From positions 372,001-436,000 of the forward strand of contig NZ_JADKRW010000003.1 in NCBI RefSeq assembly GCF_015350995.1: a stretch of DNA of 64,000 bases, in the 5' to 3' direction. Shown here one piece after another: positions 52,922 to 61,719 of the stretch. The first letter of the stretch is position 1. Every line of letters starts with the position of its first letter. Under the pieces are notes generated by a model, which made no database searches, was not told the DNA's origin, and saw nothing but the letters and a program-made list of their open reading frames with translations. The DNA comes from Curtobacterium sp. VKM Ac-1393. GTDB lineage: Bacteria; Actinomycetota; Actinomycetes; Actinomycetales; Microbacteriaceae. The position numbers and the translations under genes are program-made.

Positions 52922-53905
52922 CTAGCTGCTCGCTCCCGAACGCGATCGGGCGACCACTGCGGACGCGGCGAAGTTGATGCACAGCGTCATCAGGAAGAGG
53001 GTCAGTCCCGCCGCCATGAGCGCGGACATGCCGAAGGGCGTCGCGTCGCCGTACCGCAGGGCGATCAGGGACGAGACCGAGCTGGCACCGGCCTGCAGGA
53101 TGTGCGGCTGGATCACGAACACCGGCGAGATGATCATGTAGACCGCGATGGTCTCGCCGAGCGCACGGCCGAGACCGAGCATCGTCCCGCCGATGATGCC
53201 GCCACGGCCGAACGGCAACACGACGGACCGGATCATCCCCCACCGGGTCGAGCCCAACGCGAGCGCTCCCTCGCGTTCGCCCAGCGGCGCCTGCGAGAAC
53301 ACCTCGCGCATGATCGAGGTCACGATCGGCGTGATCATCAGGCCGACGACGATCCCGGCGATGAACGTCGAGGCCGTGTAGGCCGTCGGCGACGCGAGCG
53401 GATCGTCCAGGTCGGCGCCCGACACCGAGAAGAGCGGGATCCAGCCGAACCACTGCGAGATCCACCGCGACACGGGAGTGATCTGCGACTGCAGGAAGAA
53501 GAAGCCCCAGAGCCCGTACACGACGCTCGGGATCGCGGCCATCAGGTCGACCAGGCCGATGAACGCCTTGCGGATCCGGATGGGGGCGTACTCGGTGATG
53601 TACAGCGCCGTCCCGAGCGAGAGCGGCAACGCGAGCGCGATCGCGACGCAGGCGATCAGGATCGTGCCGACGAGCACGGCGGCGATGCCGAAACGGTGCG
53701 CGTCCGGGTCCCAGGCCTGCGTGGTGAGGAAGCCGAACCCCGCCACCCGCAGGGCTTCGGACGCGCGGACGGCCAGGAACAGGCCGACGAGCAACATGAT
53801 CGCGAGGACGGTGACACCGCCGGCACGGGCGATGTTCCGGAACCTGACGTCCGACGGGTCGCGGACGACCTTCAGCAGACGAGGCGAATCTGTGGACAAC
53901 GGCAT
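52922..53905 (-). CDS. pstC: Phosphate ABC transporter permease PstC
   Basis: A 327-residue permease with six helices: VLAIMLLVGLFLAVRA, ALALPLSLGTALYITEYAP, VDLMAAIPSVVYGLWGFFFL and LALGSTRWGMIRSVVLPFG (EAA loop), followed by MLGLGRALGETIAVYMII, typical of PstC. It is the first gene of the seven-gene operon on this strand. The start ATG 53905 has AAGG directly next to it and CAGGAT 9 nt upstream, so the mRNA leader may be very short. Confidence 0.9.
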   Translation of the reverse strand: MPLSTDSPRLLKVVRDPSDVRFRNIARAGGVTVLAIMLLVGLFLAVRASEALRVAGFGFLTTQAWDPDAHRFGIAAVLVGTILIACVAIALALPLSLGTALYITEYAPIRIRKAFIGLVDLMAAIPSVVYGLWGFFFLQSQITPVSRWISQWFGWIPLFSVSGADLDDPLASPTAYTASTFIAGIVVGLMITPIVTSIMREVFSQAPLGEREGALALGSTRWGMIRSVVLPFGRGGIIGGTMLGLGRALGETIAVYMIISPVFVIQPHILQAGASSVSSLIALRYGDATPFGMSALMAAGLTLFLMTLCINFAASAVVARSRSGASS

Positions 53906-54358
53906 CCTTCGGGAATCCTGAGCAGCACATCGGGTGCGCCGGAGGATGCTGCACGCTCCATCCGGCGGGCATCACATTGGCAGTCGGCTGGCCAACGAAT
54001 GCCCCTCAGCCGGCGTCCAGCGAACGGCTCGGAAGTGAACAGACGGTGTCCCCAGGCCGATCACAAGGTCGATCTGCTGCAAAGGCCCTCCGTTCGGGGG
54101 CCGACGGATCTGTCCGGGGTACAGCGGTCGGGGCACAAACCCCGCCCGGCCACCTCGGATCGGAAGCTCGGGCGCTTTGCGAAGGCGCTCGATCGACGAA
54201 ACCGTGCGTGTGCCGGTCGATTCCGCGCGCACGGAATGCGGACGCGCAGGATTCCTCCGGAAATGGGCAAGAATGCGTCCCGCGATCCTCCCTAGGCTCA
54301 TCACAAGCGCACCACCACGCCGCAGATCCGCGGCCGGCCCAATGACGGGAGGTTCGAC
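53906..54358. promoter_or_regulatory. Gene-free divergent region between pstC and the DUF6421 gene
   Basis: 453 bp with no convincing gene and somewhat lower GC than the surroundings. It must hold the promoter of the Pst operon (leftward) and that of the DUF6421 cluster (rightward; TAGGCT at 54293-54298 is a candidate -10, GGGAGG at 54347-54352 the ribosome site). GTTCAC and GTTCGC on the minus strand near 54015-54040 are half-like Pho boxes but are spaced 15 nt apart, not 11. Small stems such as GGGGCACAAACCCC (about 54131-54144) are present. An untranslated leader or small RNA is possible. Confidence 0.4.
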
Positions 54359-55840
54359 ATGTCACAGTTCGTCCAGGAGTTCACGCAGGGCGCCATCGTC
54401 GGAGAACCCGAGGTCGTCGAGGACCGTCTGACGGTCCGCGAGGTCGCTGCGCTCCCCGCGTGGACGCGGCTGCGAGCCACCGTCGTGGCGTTCCGTGCAC
54501 TGCAGACGACCGACGGCTCGATACCCGACCCGGCGGACCACGCGACCGCTTCTGGACACCTGGCCACGATCCTCCCGGCCATTGCCGAACTGGCCCCGCA
54601 CTTTCCGCACGATGCGTCGTACCTCGCTGCGCTGCAGCGCGATTTCGCGCGCTGGGAACACGACGGTTTCGGCGTTCCTGACTTCCTCGACGCACTGAAC
54701 GAATTCCAGCCGCAACAGCACCGCACCGACGGACTCGGCCACCTGGTCGTCTTCCCGATGGTCACGCAGAACGGCAGTTCCTCGCGGTTCGTCGAGGCCG
54801 TCCTGGTCGAGGTCATCTGGCCGGAGTTCATCGCGGAACTCGAAGCCGGCGATTACGGCAACGAGCTCTTCGTCGCGTTGCGGTTCGTCGACTTCACGCC
54901 CGGGTACGACACGAATTCCGCGGTGCTGTTCCCCGAGACGGTCGCGATGCGCGAGCTCCCGACGTTCACGTGGGGTGCGATCTTCCAAGACCGTGAGGCC
55001 GCTCGCTACCGCCGAGTCGTCCGTGCGGCCGCGGAGATCACCAAACTGGAACTGCCGGACGACGCCGCAGCAATGCTCGACGACCAGGAGCTGACGGAGC
55101 AGGTCTTCGTGATGTGGGACATCATCCACGACCGTTCGCACATGCGCGGCGATCTGCCGTTCGATCCGTTCATGATCAAGCAGCGGATGCCGTTCTTCCT
55201 CTACTCGCTCGAGGAACTGCGCTGCGACCTGACGGCGTTCCGAGAATCAGTCCGGCTCGAACGCGCGCTCACCGCGGTGCCGGACGCGAACCTCGACGAA
55301 GCGCACCGCGCGATCCGCGACCACGCCCGACTGGTGCAGTACGCCGTCGTGTTCGACCGTATCTTCCGGTTCGCGATCACCGGCAGCCGTGTCCGGAACT
55401 ACGACGGGCTCGGCGGGCAACTGTTGTTCGCGTGGATGCACCAGCACGATGTCCTGCACTGGACGGACACGCAGCTCACCATCGACTGGGATGCCGTCCC
55501 CGACGTGATCATCGCGCTGAGCGATCAGATCAACGATCTGTACCGGCGGTCGATCGACCGGCCGAAAGCGGCGCACTGGCTCGCCGCGTACGAGATGCTG
55601 ACCAAGACGCTCACACCGCACCCGGCGTCGAGATGGGCACGCGGATTGCCGGAGGAAACGCTCGCCGGAATGCCGAAGGGCTACACGGACGCCGTGCTGG
55701 ACGATGAATTCCCGCTGTCGATGTTCTACGAAGCGCTGAACAAGAAGATGGCTGCGGTCATCGCTTCGACGGCCGGCATCACCGGTTCGTCGTCGGATTC
55801 CGCCGCGGGTCCTTCCTCGCTCGACGGCGTCGCCGCGTGA
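54359..55840 (+). CDS. DUF6421 family protein
   Basis: A 493-residue soluble protein without signal or membrane helices. It matches what I know as DUF6421, an actinobacterial family of unknown function. Two His-rich motifs, MWDIIHDRSHMRGD (about 248-262) and FAWMHQHDVLHW (about 356-367), could bind a metal and form an active site. The acidic, aromatic composition suggests an enzyme. GGGAGG lies 7 nt before ATG 54359. The stop overlaps the short SDR gene by GTGA, placing it first in a four-gene unit of SDR, aldolase and zinc-ribbon SDR. The C-terminal 30 residues are a Ser/Ala-rich tail. Confidence 0.72.
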   Translation: MSQFVQEFTQGAIVGEPEVVEDRLTVREVAALPAWTRLRATVVAFRALQTTDGSIPDPADHATASGHLATILPAIAELAPHFPHDASYLAALQRDFARWEHDGFGVPDFLDALNEFQPQQHRTDGLGHLVVFPMVTQNGSSSRFVEAVLVEVIWPEFIAELEAGDYGNELFVALRFVDFTPGYDTNSAVLFPETVAMRELPTFTWGAIFQDREAARYRRVVRAAAEITKLELPDDAAAMLDDQELTEQVFVMWDIIHDRSHMRGDLPFDPFMIKQRMPFFLYSLEELRCDLTAFRESVRLERALTAVPDANLDEAHRAIRDHARLVQYAVVFDRIFRFAITGSRVRNYDGLGGQLLFAWMHQHDVLHWTDTQLTIDWDAVPDVIIALSDQINDLYRRSIDRPKAAHWLAAYEMLTKTLTPHPASRWARGLPEETLAGMPKGYTDAVLDDEFPLSMFYEALNKKMAAVIASTAGITGSSSDSAAGPSSLDGVAA

Positions 55841-56508
55841 GCGCTGGATCCCTGTCCGGTCGCACGGTGCTGGTCGCGGGCGCGACCAGCACCAGCGGCG
55901 CGGCGGTCGCGCGCGCACTCACCTCCGCCGGGGCGGCCGTCGTCGCGGTCGGCACCAGACCGGACGCACTGGAGGCCCTGCGCGCCTCCGTCCCGGGCGT
56001 CACGACCCACGCGTGCGACCTCGCAGACCTCGGTGCGGTCACCGCGCTCGCGGCTGCGGTCCGCAGCACGTCGGGTCCGATCGACGGGCTCGTCCACCTG
56101 GTCGGTGGGTGGCGCGGAGGCCGCGGGATCGCCGGCCAGCCGGACGATGACTGGGACTTCTTCGACCGGGCGTTCCGCACCCTGCGGAACACCACGCGCG
56201 TCTTCTACGACGACCTGGTGGCGTCCCCGGCCGGACGGCTCGCGTTCGTCTCGTCCACCGCCGTCGACTCCCCCACCGCCGGTGCCGCGAACTACGCCGC
56301 CGCCAAGGCCGCTTCTGACACGTGGGTCCGTGCCGTCGCCCAGGGCTTCCGGAAGGACGCCCCGGACTCGGCGGCAGCCACCGTGTTCGTCGTCGGCGCG
56401 CTGGCCGGTCTCGAGGAGCGCCTCGGCGACGAGGTCGTACGGCTCTGGTCGGCACCGCCGGCCGACGTGAACGGCGCCCGTCTCCCACTCCCGCTCTCCT
56501 TAGGATGA
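55837..56508 (+). CDS. Short-chain dehydrogenase/reductase
   Basis: A 223-residue SDR. The cofactor loop is altered to VLVAGATSTSGAAVARAL (AGATSTSG for TGxxxGxG). VHLVGGWRGG replaces the usual NNAG, and the active-site pair Tyr/Lys is present in ANYAAAKAASDTWVRA, with Ser in LAFVSSTAVDSP. It is short at the C terminus. It is coupled to the DUF6421 gene by GTGA and followed 4 bp later by the aldolase gene, so it probably works on the same metabolite. Confidence 0.82.
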   Translation: MSAGSLSGRTVLVAGATSTSGAAVARALTSAGAAVVAVGTRPDALEALRASVPGVTTHACDLADLGAVTALAAAVRSTSGPIDGLVHLVGGWRGGRGIAGQPDDDWDFFDRAFRTLRNTTRVFYDDLVASPAGRLAFVSSTAVDSPTAGAANYAAAKAASDTWVRAVAQGFRKDAPDSAAATVFVVGALAGLEERLGDEVVRLWSAPPADVNGARLPLPLSLG

Positions 56509-56512
56509 ACCA

Positions 56513-57586
56513 GTGACCCTTCGACTCCACGACCTGGACCTGCGGGGCTTCGCCTCGGACAACTACGCCGGCGTCCACCCCGAGATCCTCGACGCGATCG
56601 CCGCGGCCAACGACGGCCACCAGATCGCCTACGGCGAGGACGTCTACACGGCCCGTCTCAACGAGGTGATCGCCGACCACTTCGGTTCGCAGGCGCAGGC
56701 GTTCCCGGTGTTCAACGGCACCGGCGCGAACGTCGTCGGGCTGCAGTCGATGCTGCCGCGCTGGGGTGCAGTCGTGTGCACGACGACCGCACACATCCAC
56801 ACCGACGAAGCGGGTGCTCCCGAGCGCGTCGGCGGGATCAAGCTGCTGCCGGTCGAGACCCCCGACGGCAAGCTCACCCCCGACCTCATCGACAAGGAGG
56901 CCTGGGGCTGGGGCGACGAGCACCGCGCCCAGCCGCTCGTGGTGTCGATCACACAGACCACCGAGCTCGGCACCGCCTACACGGTCGACGAGATCCGGGC
57001 GATCGCGGACCACGTCCACCCGCTCGGTATGACGCTGCACATGGACGGCGCACGCATCTCCAACGCCGCCGCGACCCTCGGGCTCCCCCTGCGCGACTTC
57101 ACCACCGACGCCGGCGTGGACGTGCTGAGCTTCGGCGGCACGAAGAACGGCATGCTCTACGGCGAGGCGATCGTCGTGCTCAACCCCGACGCCTCCGAGG
57201 GGCTGCACTACCTGCGCAAGATGAACATGCAGCTGTCGTCGAAGATGCGGTTCGTCTCGGCGCAGCTCATCGCGCTGCTGTCCGACGACCTGTACCGGCG
57301 CTCCGCCGGGCACGCCAACGCCATGGCCGCCCGACTCCGCGGTGCACTCGAAGCGCGGATCGCCGACGGCAGCATCCAGGGTGTCGGGTTCAGCCAGGAG
57401 ACCCAGGCGAACGGCGTCTTCGCGACGCTGCCCGCGGGGGTCGCCGAGCGGCTGCGCAAGCACTTCCGGTTCTACGACTGGGACGCCAGCCGCAACGAGG
57501 TGCGGTGGATGTGCGCGTACGACACGTCGGAGCAGGACATCGACGACTTCGTGGCGGCGTTGACGCGGGAGCTCGACGCGGCCTGA
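56513..57586 (+). CDS. Threonine-aldolase-like PLP enzyme (beta-eliminating lyase family)
   Basis: A 357-residue fold-type I PLP enzyme. GFASDNYAGVHPEILDAI at the start, VFNGTGANVVGLQSML, LHMDGARISNAAATLG (Asp for the pyridine N) and LSFGGTKNGMLYGEA with the PLP-binding Lys mark low-specificity threonine aldolases. Such enzymes split beta-hydroxy amino acids to glycine and an aldehyde, which a linked SDR could then oxidise or reduce. AGGA at 56502-56505 is 7 nt before GTG 56513. Confidence 0.85.
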   Translation: MTLRLHDLDLRGFASDNYAGVHPEILDAIAAANDGHQIAYGEDVYTARLNEVIADHFGSQAQAFPVFNGTGANVVGLQSMLPRWGAVVCTTTAHIHTDEAGAPERVGGIKLLPVETPDGKLTPDLIDKEAWGWGDEHRAQPLVVSITQTTELGTAYTVDEIRAIADHVHPLGMTLHMDGARISNAAATLGLPLRDFTTDAGVDVLSFGGTKNGMLYGEAIVVLNPDASEGLHYLRKMNMQLSSKMRFVSAQLIALLSDDLYRRSAGHANAMAARLRGALEARIADGSIQGVGFSQETQANGVFATLPAGVAERLRKHFRFYDWDASRNEVRWMCAYDTSEQDIDDFVAALTRELDAA

Positions 57587-57593
57587 TCCAACG

Positions 57594-57604
57594 TAGAATC
57601 CCGT
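57594..57604 (+). promoter_or_regulatory. -10 box for a leaderless zinc-ribbon SDR transcript
   Basis: TAGAAT (57594-57599) sits 5 nt before GTG 57605, with no ribosome site between. The gene may therefore be transcribed separately as a leaderless mRNA as well as by readthrough. No -35 box is seen at the right distance. Confidence 0.5.
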
Positions 57605-59071
57605 GTGATCTCCGAGCACCCCGAACCCAGCGGCATCCTCCCCGAGGACCTCGACGCCACACTCCGGGTGCTCGAGCAGATGAGCGACATCGACGAGACG
57701 CACCCCGACTTCGTGCGGGTGCGTCAGGCCACGGCGAAGATGTTCAAGGCCGTCAAGCGGGCGCACCGACTCGAGAAGCGCGCGGTCATCGCCGAGGCCG
57801 ACCGCCGCGTGATCGCCGCCACCGCGACCGGAGCTGCCGACCGGATCGACGACGAGACCCGCGGGGTCCCGATCAGCACCTCGACCACGGCGTCCACCGC
57901 CGGCACCCTGTTGAAGTCCCGCCCCTGCTACATGTGCAAGCAGCAGTACACGGTCGTCGACGCGTTCTACCACCAGCTGTGCCCCTCGTGCGCGGCGATG
58001 AGCCACGCCAAGCGCGATGCCCGCACGGACCTGACCGGCAAGCGGGCCCTGCTGACCGGCGGTCGCGCGAAGATCGGCATGTACATCGCGCTCCGCCTGC
58101 TGCGCGACGGCGCCCACACGACCATCACGACGCGGTTCCCCCGCGACGCCGTCCGCCGGTTCACGAGCCTGCCCGACTCCGGGGACTGGATCTCGCGCCT
58201 CAAGGTCGTCGGCATCGACCTGCGCGACCCGGCCCAGGTCATCGGTCTCGCCGAGGACGTCGCCGCGGCCGGTCCCCTCGACATCCTCATCAACAACGCG
58301 ACGCAGACCGTCCGCCGATCGACCGGTGCGTACCAGCCTCTCGTCGACGCCGAACTCGCGCCGCTGCCGGACGGCCCGCTGCCCGAGCTCGTGACCTTCG
58401 GGCACACGAACGACCAGCACCCGCAGGCGCTCGCCCGCTCGGTGACGGCGCACCCGATCCTCGCGGCCGCCGCAGCCCGGGCCGACGAGCTGACCGAGCA
58501 GGCGATGGCTCCGGGGTCGAGCTCGCTCGAACGCCTGGCCATGGGCACCGCGATCGACGCCGGCGGCCTTGTCCCTGACCTGCACGATGTGAACTCGTGG
58601 ACGCAGGCCGTCGACGAGGTCGACCCGCTCGAGATGCTCGAGGTGCAGCTCGCGAACACCACCGCACCGTTCATCCTGATCTCGAAGCTCCGCCCCGCGA
58701 TGGCGGCGAGCGAGGCGCACCGCACCTACGTGGTGAACGTCAGCGCGATGGAGGGTGTGTTCGGCCGGGCCTACAAGGGTCCGGGGCACCCGCACACGAA
58801 CATGGCGAAGGCCGCCGTGAACATGCTGACCCGCACGAGTGCGCAGGAGATGTTCGAGACCGATCGCATCCTGATGACGAGCGTCGACACCGGGTGGATC
58901 ACCGACGAGCGGCCGCACCCGACGAAGGTCCGGCTGGCGGAGGAGGGCTTCCACGCGCCGCTCGACCTCGTCGACGGGGCTGCCCGCGTGTACGACCCCA
59001 TCGTGCGGGGCGAGGCGGGCGAGGACGTGTTCGGCGTGTTCTTGAAGGACTACGAGCCGAGCTCCTGGTGA
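57605..59071 (+). CDS. Zinc-ribbon SDR with altered catalytic Tyr
   Basis: A 488-residue protein. Residues 1-100 are helical. A zinc ribbon follows, with Cys108, Cys111 (RPCYMCKQQY) and Cys126, Cys129 (LCPSCAAMSHAKR). The SDR domain begins at LTGKRALLTGGRAKIGMYIALRLL with cofactor loop TGGRAKIG (151-158), NN in ILINNATQTVRR (230-231) and a 110-residue insert before the catalytic region. There VNVSAMEG gives Ser380 and HTNMAKAAVNML gives Lys402, but the Tyr position (Lys minus 4) is Thr398. A different residue, perhaps Tyr390, may act. It belongs to the DUF6421/aldolase unit. Confidence 0.78.
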   Translation: MISEHPEPSGILPEDLDATLRVLEQMSDIDETHPDFVRVRQATAKMFKAVKRAHRLEKRAVIAEADRRVIAATATGAADRIDDETRGVPISTSTTASTAGTLLKSRPCYMCKQQYTVVDAFYHQLCPSCAAMSHAKRDARTDLTGKRALLTGGRAKIGMYIALRLLRDGAHTTITTRFPRDAVRRFTSLPDSGDWISRLKVVGIDLRDPAQVIGLAEDVAAAGPLDILINNATQTVRRSTGAYQPLVDAELAPLPDGPLPELVTFGHTNDQHPQALARSVTAHPILAAAAARADELTEQAMAPGSSSLERLAMGTAIDAGGLVPDLHDVNSWTQAVDEVDPLEMLEVQLANTTAPFILISKLRPAMAASEAHRTYVVNVSAMEGVFGRAYKGPGHPHTNMAKAAVNMLTRTSAQEMFETDRILMTSVDTGWITDERPHPTKVRLAEEGFHAPLDLVDGAARVYDPIVRGEAGEDVFGVFLKDYEPSSW

Positions 59072-59217
59072 GGTCGGTGCTGCCGTGACAGTGCGTCGCC
59101 CGACCGGCCCGACGTTCGAGACCAGCCGGACGCGTGGCCGACCACCTCTGCCCCACACCATTGATGTTTCAAGCCGCTCGAGGCTCGTGTAGATTCCAGA
59201 ACGAGCAGGGGGGGCTC

Positions 59218-61179
59218 ATGGGGACCATCCACTACGACGATGAAGCAGCCGGTCGACTCTCACGAGCGGCGACGGCGGCGGCGCAGCGGCTACGCGGCCA
59301 GGCGGCTGCACGACGCGCGGCTGCGGAGTCAGCCCGGGAAGACTTCGAAGGCGTGTACGCCAAGCGGTTCGACGAGTCAGCGCAGATCGAGGCTGAAGAT
59401 CGTCCGAGACTCGTCCATGTCCTGGACCAACTCAGCGACCAGGTCGAGCAGGCAACTGCAGCCGCCGAACGGGAAAGTCTGCGACAGGCTGATCTTGCGG
59501 CCTGGCAGCATCGTCAGGCGGCACGTGACGAGGCCGCCGCATCATCACCTCTCGGCGTGTTCGGCATCCCCGGCAGTCAGCAGCTCGACCTGAAGCCGTC
59601 CGAGCAACCGGTAGCGCGGCCCGAAGTCTCTGCCTCGTTCGCTCCGAGGGCCAGAACCCGCACCGGCGGCGGGACCGGGGCCGGTCGGACCGCAGCCGAC
59701 CCCGCGGCGCTCCGAGGATTCGCGTCGGACGCCCGCGGACTCGATCTCGCCGCGGGATCCGAGCGCACTGCACTCCGGAGTGCTTGGACGAACTTCACAT
59801 CGACGTGTAGCTGGGTACGCGTCGGCAGCGCGTCATTCCTGAGCGGTTTTGATCGCCTCCTTGACGAGAACGGGGAGGACGCCGCCTGGCTCGACCGCAT
59901 CGCCGACGCTTTCGACCGCGCGGGAGCTCAGGGGACGTTGTCCAACGCAACCCTGGATATCTGCGCTGCGGCCGAGCTGCCCCAAAGCATGGCGGCGCTG
60001 TTCGACCCAGATCTCACGGCCACCCAGGTCGCCGCCCTGTGGGCGAAGGTCGGTCTCGCCCAAGCAGACCGACATGAGCTCGAAGCTCTTCCAATTGCCG
60101 TGCTTCGCCAGCTCGGCAACCTTGAAGGCGTGGCGTACTGGGCTCGCGACGCAGCGAACCGGGTGGTCCTCGACGAGTTGATCGACCAGGCGGAACAGCG
60201 CTTGAAAGACCTTGGTCACTCGGCAACCTACGACCCGGGCGGGTCGACCTTCGCGACCGAGTTCGAGAACCTGACCGCGCTCGAGAAAATCCGAACTGCG
60301 AGCAACGACGCGACCAACGAGGGCGAGCGATTCCTGATCTCGCTCCACGATGACGTCGTTCCACCGTTGGCGGCGATCTCGATCGGTGATCTGGACACCG
60401 CGAAGAACGTCACCTGGGCCATTCCGGGGATGGCTACCGACACCACCGGCATGACCGGTTGGTCTGACGCGGCACAGAACCTCTACACCCAGCAGGGTCT
60501 CACCGGCCCCACCGAGCGCGCCGTCGTCTCCTGGATCGGTTACACCACGCCGCCCCAGCCGGTGATCCAAGGGCAACTGGACTTCGGAGTCCTCGGTTCG
60601 AAGTACGCGAAGGACGGCAGCGAGAAGCTGGCTGCTGCCCTCCGGGGGTTGGACGCAGCGCGCGAGGACGGCTCCTTCTCGAACAACGTTGTCGCACATT
60701 CCTACGGCTCGACGACCGCCGCATACGCGCTCACGAAGACCGGGGTGCGCGTGGACACGTTCACGACGATCGGGTCCGCAGGCATCCCCGACTCCGTCAA
60801 GAACGTCAACTCCCTGCACGCGGAGCACGTGTACGCGGGTCAGGCCCAGAACATCTGGGTCCTCGAACCCGGGCGCGGGGATCGCTGGGCGCAGACGGGA
60901 AGGCTGAGCCCGACGCACGGTCAGGATCCCACCGCTCCTGCGTTCGGTGCGACCGCGTTCGGCACCGACGGCGTTCCCGGAGACGGCGAGAAGCATTCCG
61001 TCGACGATCACAACGTTCTGACGGATGACCACCGCGGCTACCTCGACGCCGACACAGAATCGCTGTACAACATCGGGCAGGCCACAACGGGACACCCTGA
61101 GGCGATGACGGAGCACGAGCCCAAAGGAATGACGTGGTACGAGAAGACCGTGATCGATCAGATGCAGGGGCAACCGTGA
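59218..61179 (+). CDS. DUF1023-type alpha/beta-hydrolase with N-terminal coiled coil
   Basis: A 653-residue protein with no signal peptide. Residues 1-110 are Ala/Arg/Glu-rich helices resembling a WXG100-like or coiled-coil head; a linker (GGGTGAGRTAAD) follows; the C-terminal part from about 400 is a DUF1023 alpha/beta-hydrolase with WAIPGMATDTTGMTGW, the nucleophile region VVAHSYGSTTAAYA (Ser495) and DDHNVLTDDHRGYLDADTES containing the likely His. Such proteins are common in actinobacterial secretion and toxin-like loci. AGGGGGGG precedes ATG 59218. The base composition is less extreme than its neighbours. It is coupled by GTGA to a lipoprotein gene. Confidence 0.72.
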   Translation: MGTIHYDDEAAGRLSRAATAAAQRLRGQAAARRAAAESAREDFEGVYAKRFDESAQIEAEDRPRLVHVLDQLSDQVEQATAAAERESLRQADLAAWQHRQAARDEAAASSPLGVFGIPGSQQLDLKPSEQPVARPEVSASFAPRARTRTGGGTGAGRTAADPAALRGFASDARGLDLAAGSERTALRSAWTNFTSTCSWVRVGSASFLSGFDRLLDENGEDAAWLDRIADAFDRAGAQGTLSNATLDICAAAELPQSMAALFDPDLTATQVAALWAKVGLAQADRHELEALPIAVLRQLGNLEGVAYWARDAANRVVLDELIDQAEQRLKDLGHSATYDPGGSTFATEFENLTALEKIRTASNDATNEGERFLISLHDDVVPPLAAISIGDLDTAKNVTWAIPGMATDTTGMTGWSDAAQNLYTQQGLTGPTERAVVSWIGYTTPPQPVIQGQLDFGVLGSKYAKDGSEKLAAALRGLDAAREDGSFSNNVVAHSYGSTTAAYALTKTGVRVDTFTTIGSAGIPDSVKNVNSLHAEHVYAGQAQNIWVLEPGRGDRWAQTGRLSPTHGQDPTAPAFGATAFGTDGVPGDGEKHSVDDHNVLTDDHRGYLDADTESLYNIGQATTGHPEAMTEHEPKGMTWYEKTVIDQMQGQP

Positions 61180-61682
61180 CGACGAAGCGCTCCCCGCTCA
61201 ACAGGTCGATCGCGACCGCGGTGGTCCTTGGATGCTCCGCCCTCCTCCTGTCCGGCTGCAGCAACGATCCAGGAGAACCCACAGTGCAACCGTCAGAAGC
61301 GAAGCAGTCCGTTGTCGACTTCGTGGAACAGTCATCGTCAGCAGCCGGAGGGAGCTGGGAGCACCTGAGCGGTCCGGGAGTTCGGGAGTGCGAGCAGCCG
61401 AGTGGTGCGACGGGGACGACGTTCGTGTACGTCATGAAGCGAGCGGACACCACGGGCGCCGACGCGAAGACCGACGTCCAGTCGGTGAGCAAGCACTGGC
61501 AGGACCTCGGCATCCAGGTCGAGGAGTACCAGAGCGGAGGCGCGAATCCAGTACCCGGCGTCCGTGGTCGAGGTGGTCCAGTGACCTCGGCAAGCTTCAA
61601 CGCCTACCCCGGCAATTACCAGATCGCTGCTACCTCCGCATGCTCCGATGGTGTGCCCGACAAGCTCCGGTCGGAAAACTGA
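61176..61682 (+). CDS. Small lipoprotein coupled to the DUF1023 hydrolase
   Basis: A 168-residue lipoprotein: signal IATAVVLGCSALLLSGC with lipobox LSGC (Cys28 or so), then a mixed alpha/beta domain (SVVDFVEQSSSAAGGSWEHL, VSKHWQDLGIQVEEYQSGG) of about 120 residues. No family is recognised. It overlaps the hydrolase by 4 bp. Export to the cell face next to a hydrolase suggests an immunity or docking partner. The stop abuts a truncated hydrolase gene. Confidence 0.7.
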   Translation: MTTKRSPLNRSIATAVVLGCSALLLSGCSNDPGEPTVQPSEAKQSVVDFVEQSSSAAGGSWEHLSGPGVRECEQPSGATGTTFVYVMKRADTTGADAKTDVQSVSKHWQDLGIQVEEYQSGGANPVPGVRGRGGPVTSASFNAYPGNYQIAATSACSDGVPDKLRSEN

Positions 61683-61719
61683 TCGACGCCCGGAAGCCGC
61701 TGCCCAGACGAAGGGGCGC

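Noticed and set aside
54010..54045. A Pho box for the Pst operon (GTTCAC and GTTCGC on the minus strand)
   Set aside because: The two half-like units are 15 nt apart, not the 11 nt of PhoP/PhoB boxes, and the second is a poor match. Direct PhoP or RegX3 control is not shown.
53977..54345. A 122-codon frame in the pstC upstream gap
   Set aside because: No ribosome site, no motif, and equally long frames are present on both strands of the gap, so none stands out.
56039..59161. A 1040-codon open frame on the minus strand
   Set aside because: It lies antisense to the SDR, aldolase and zinc-ribbon SDR genes, which have intact motifs; the antisense product has none.
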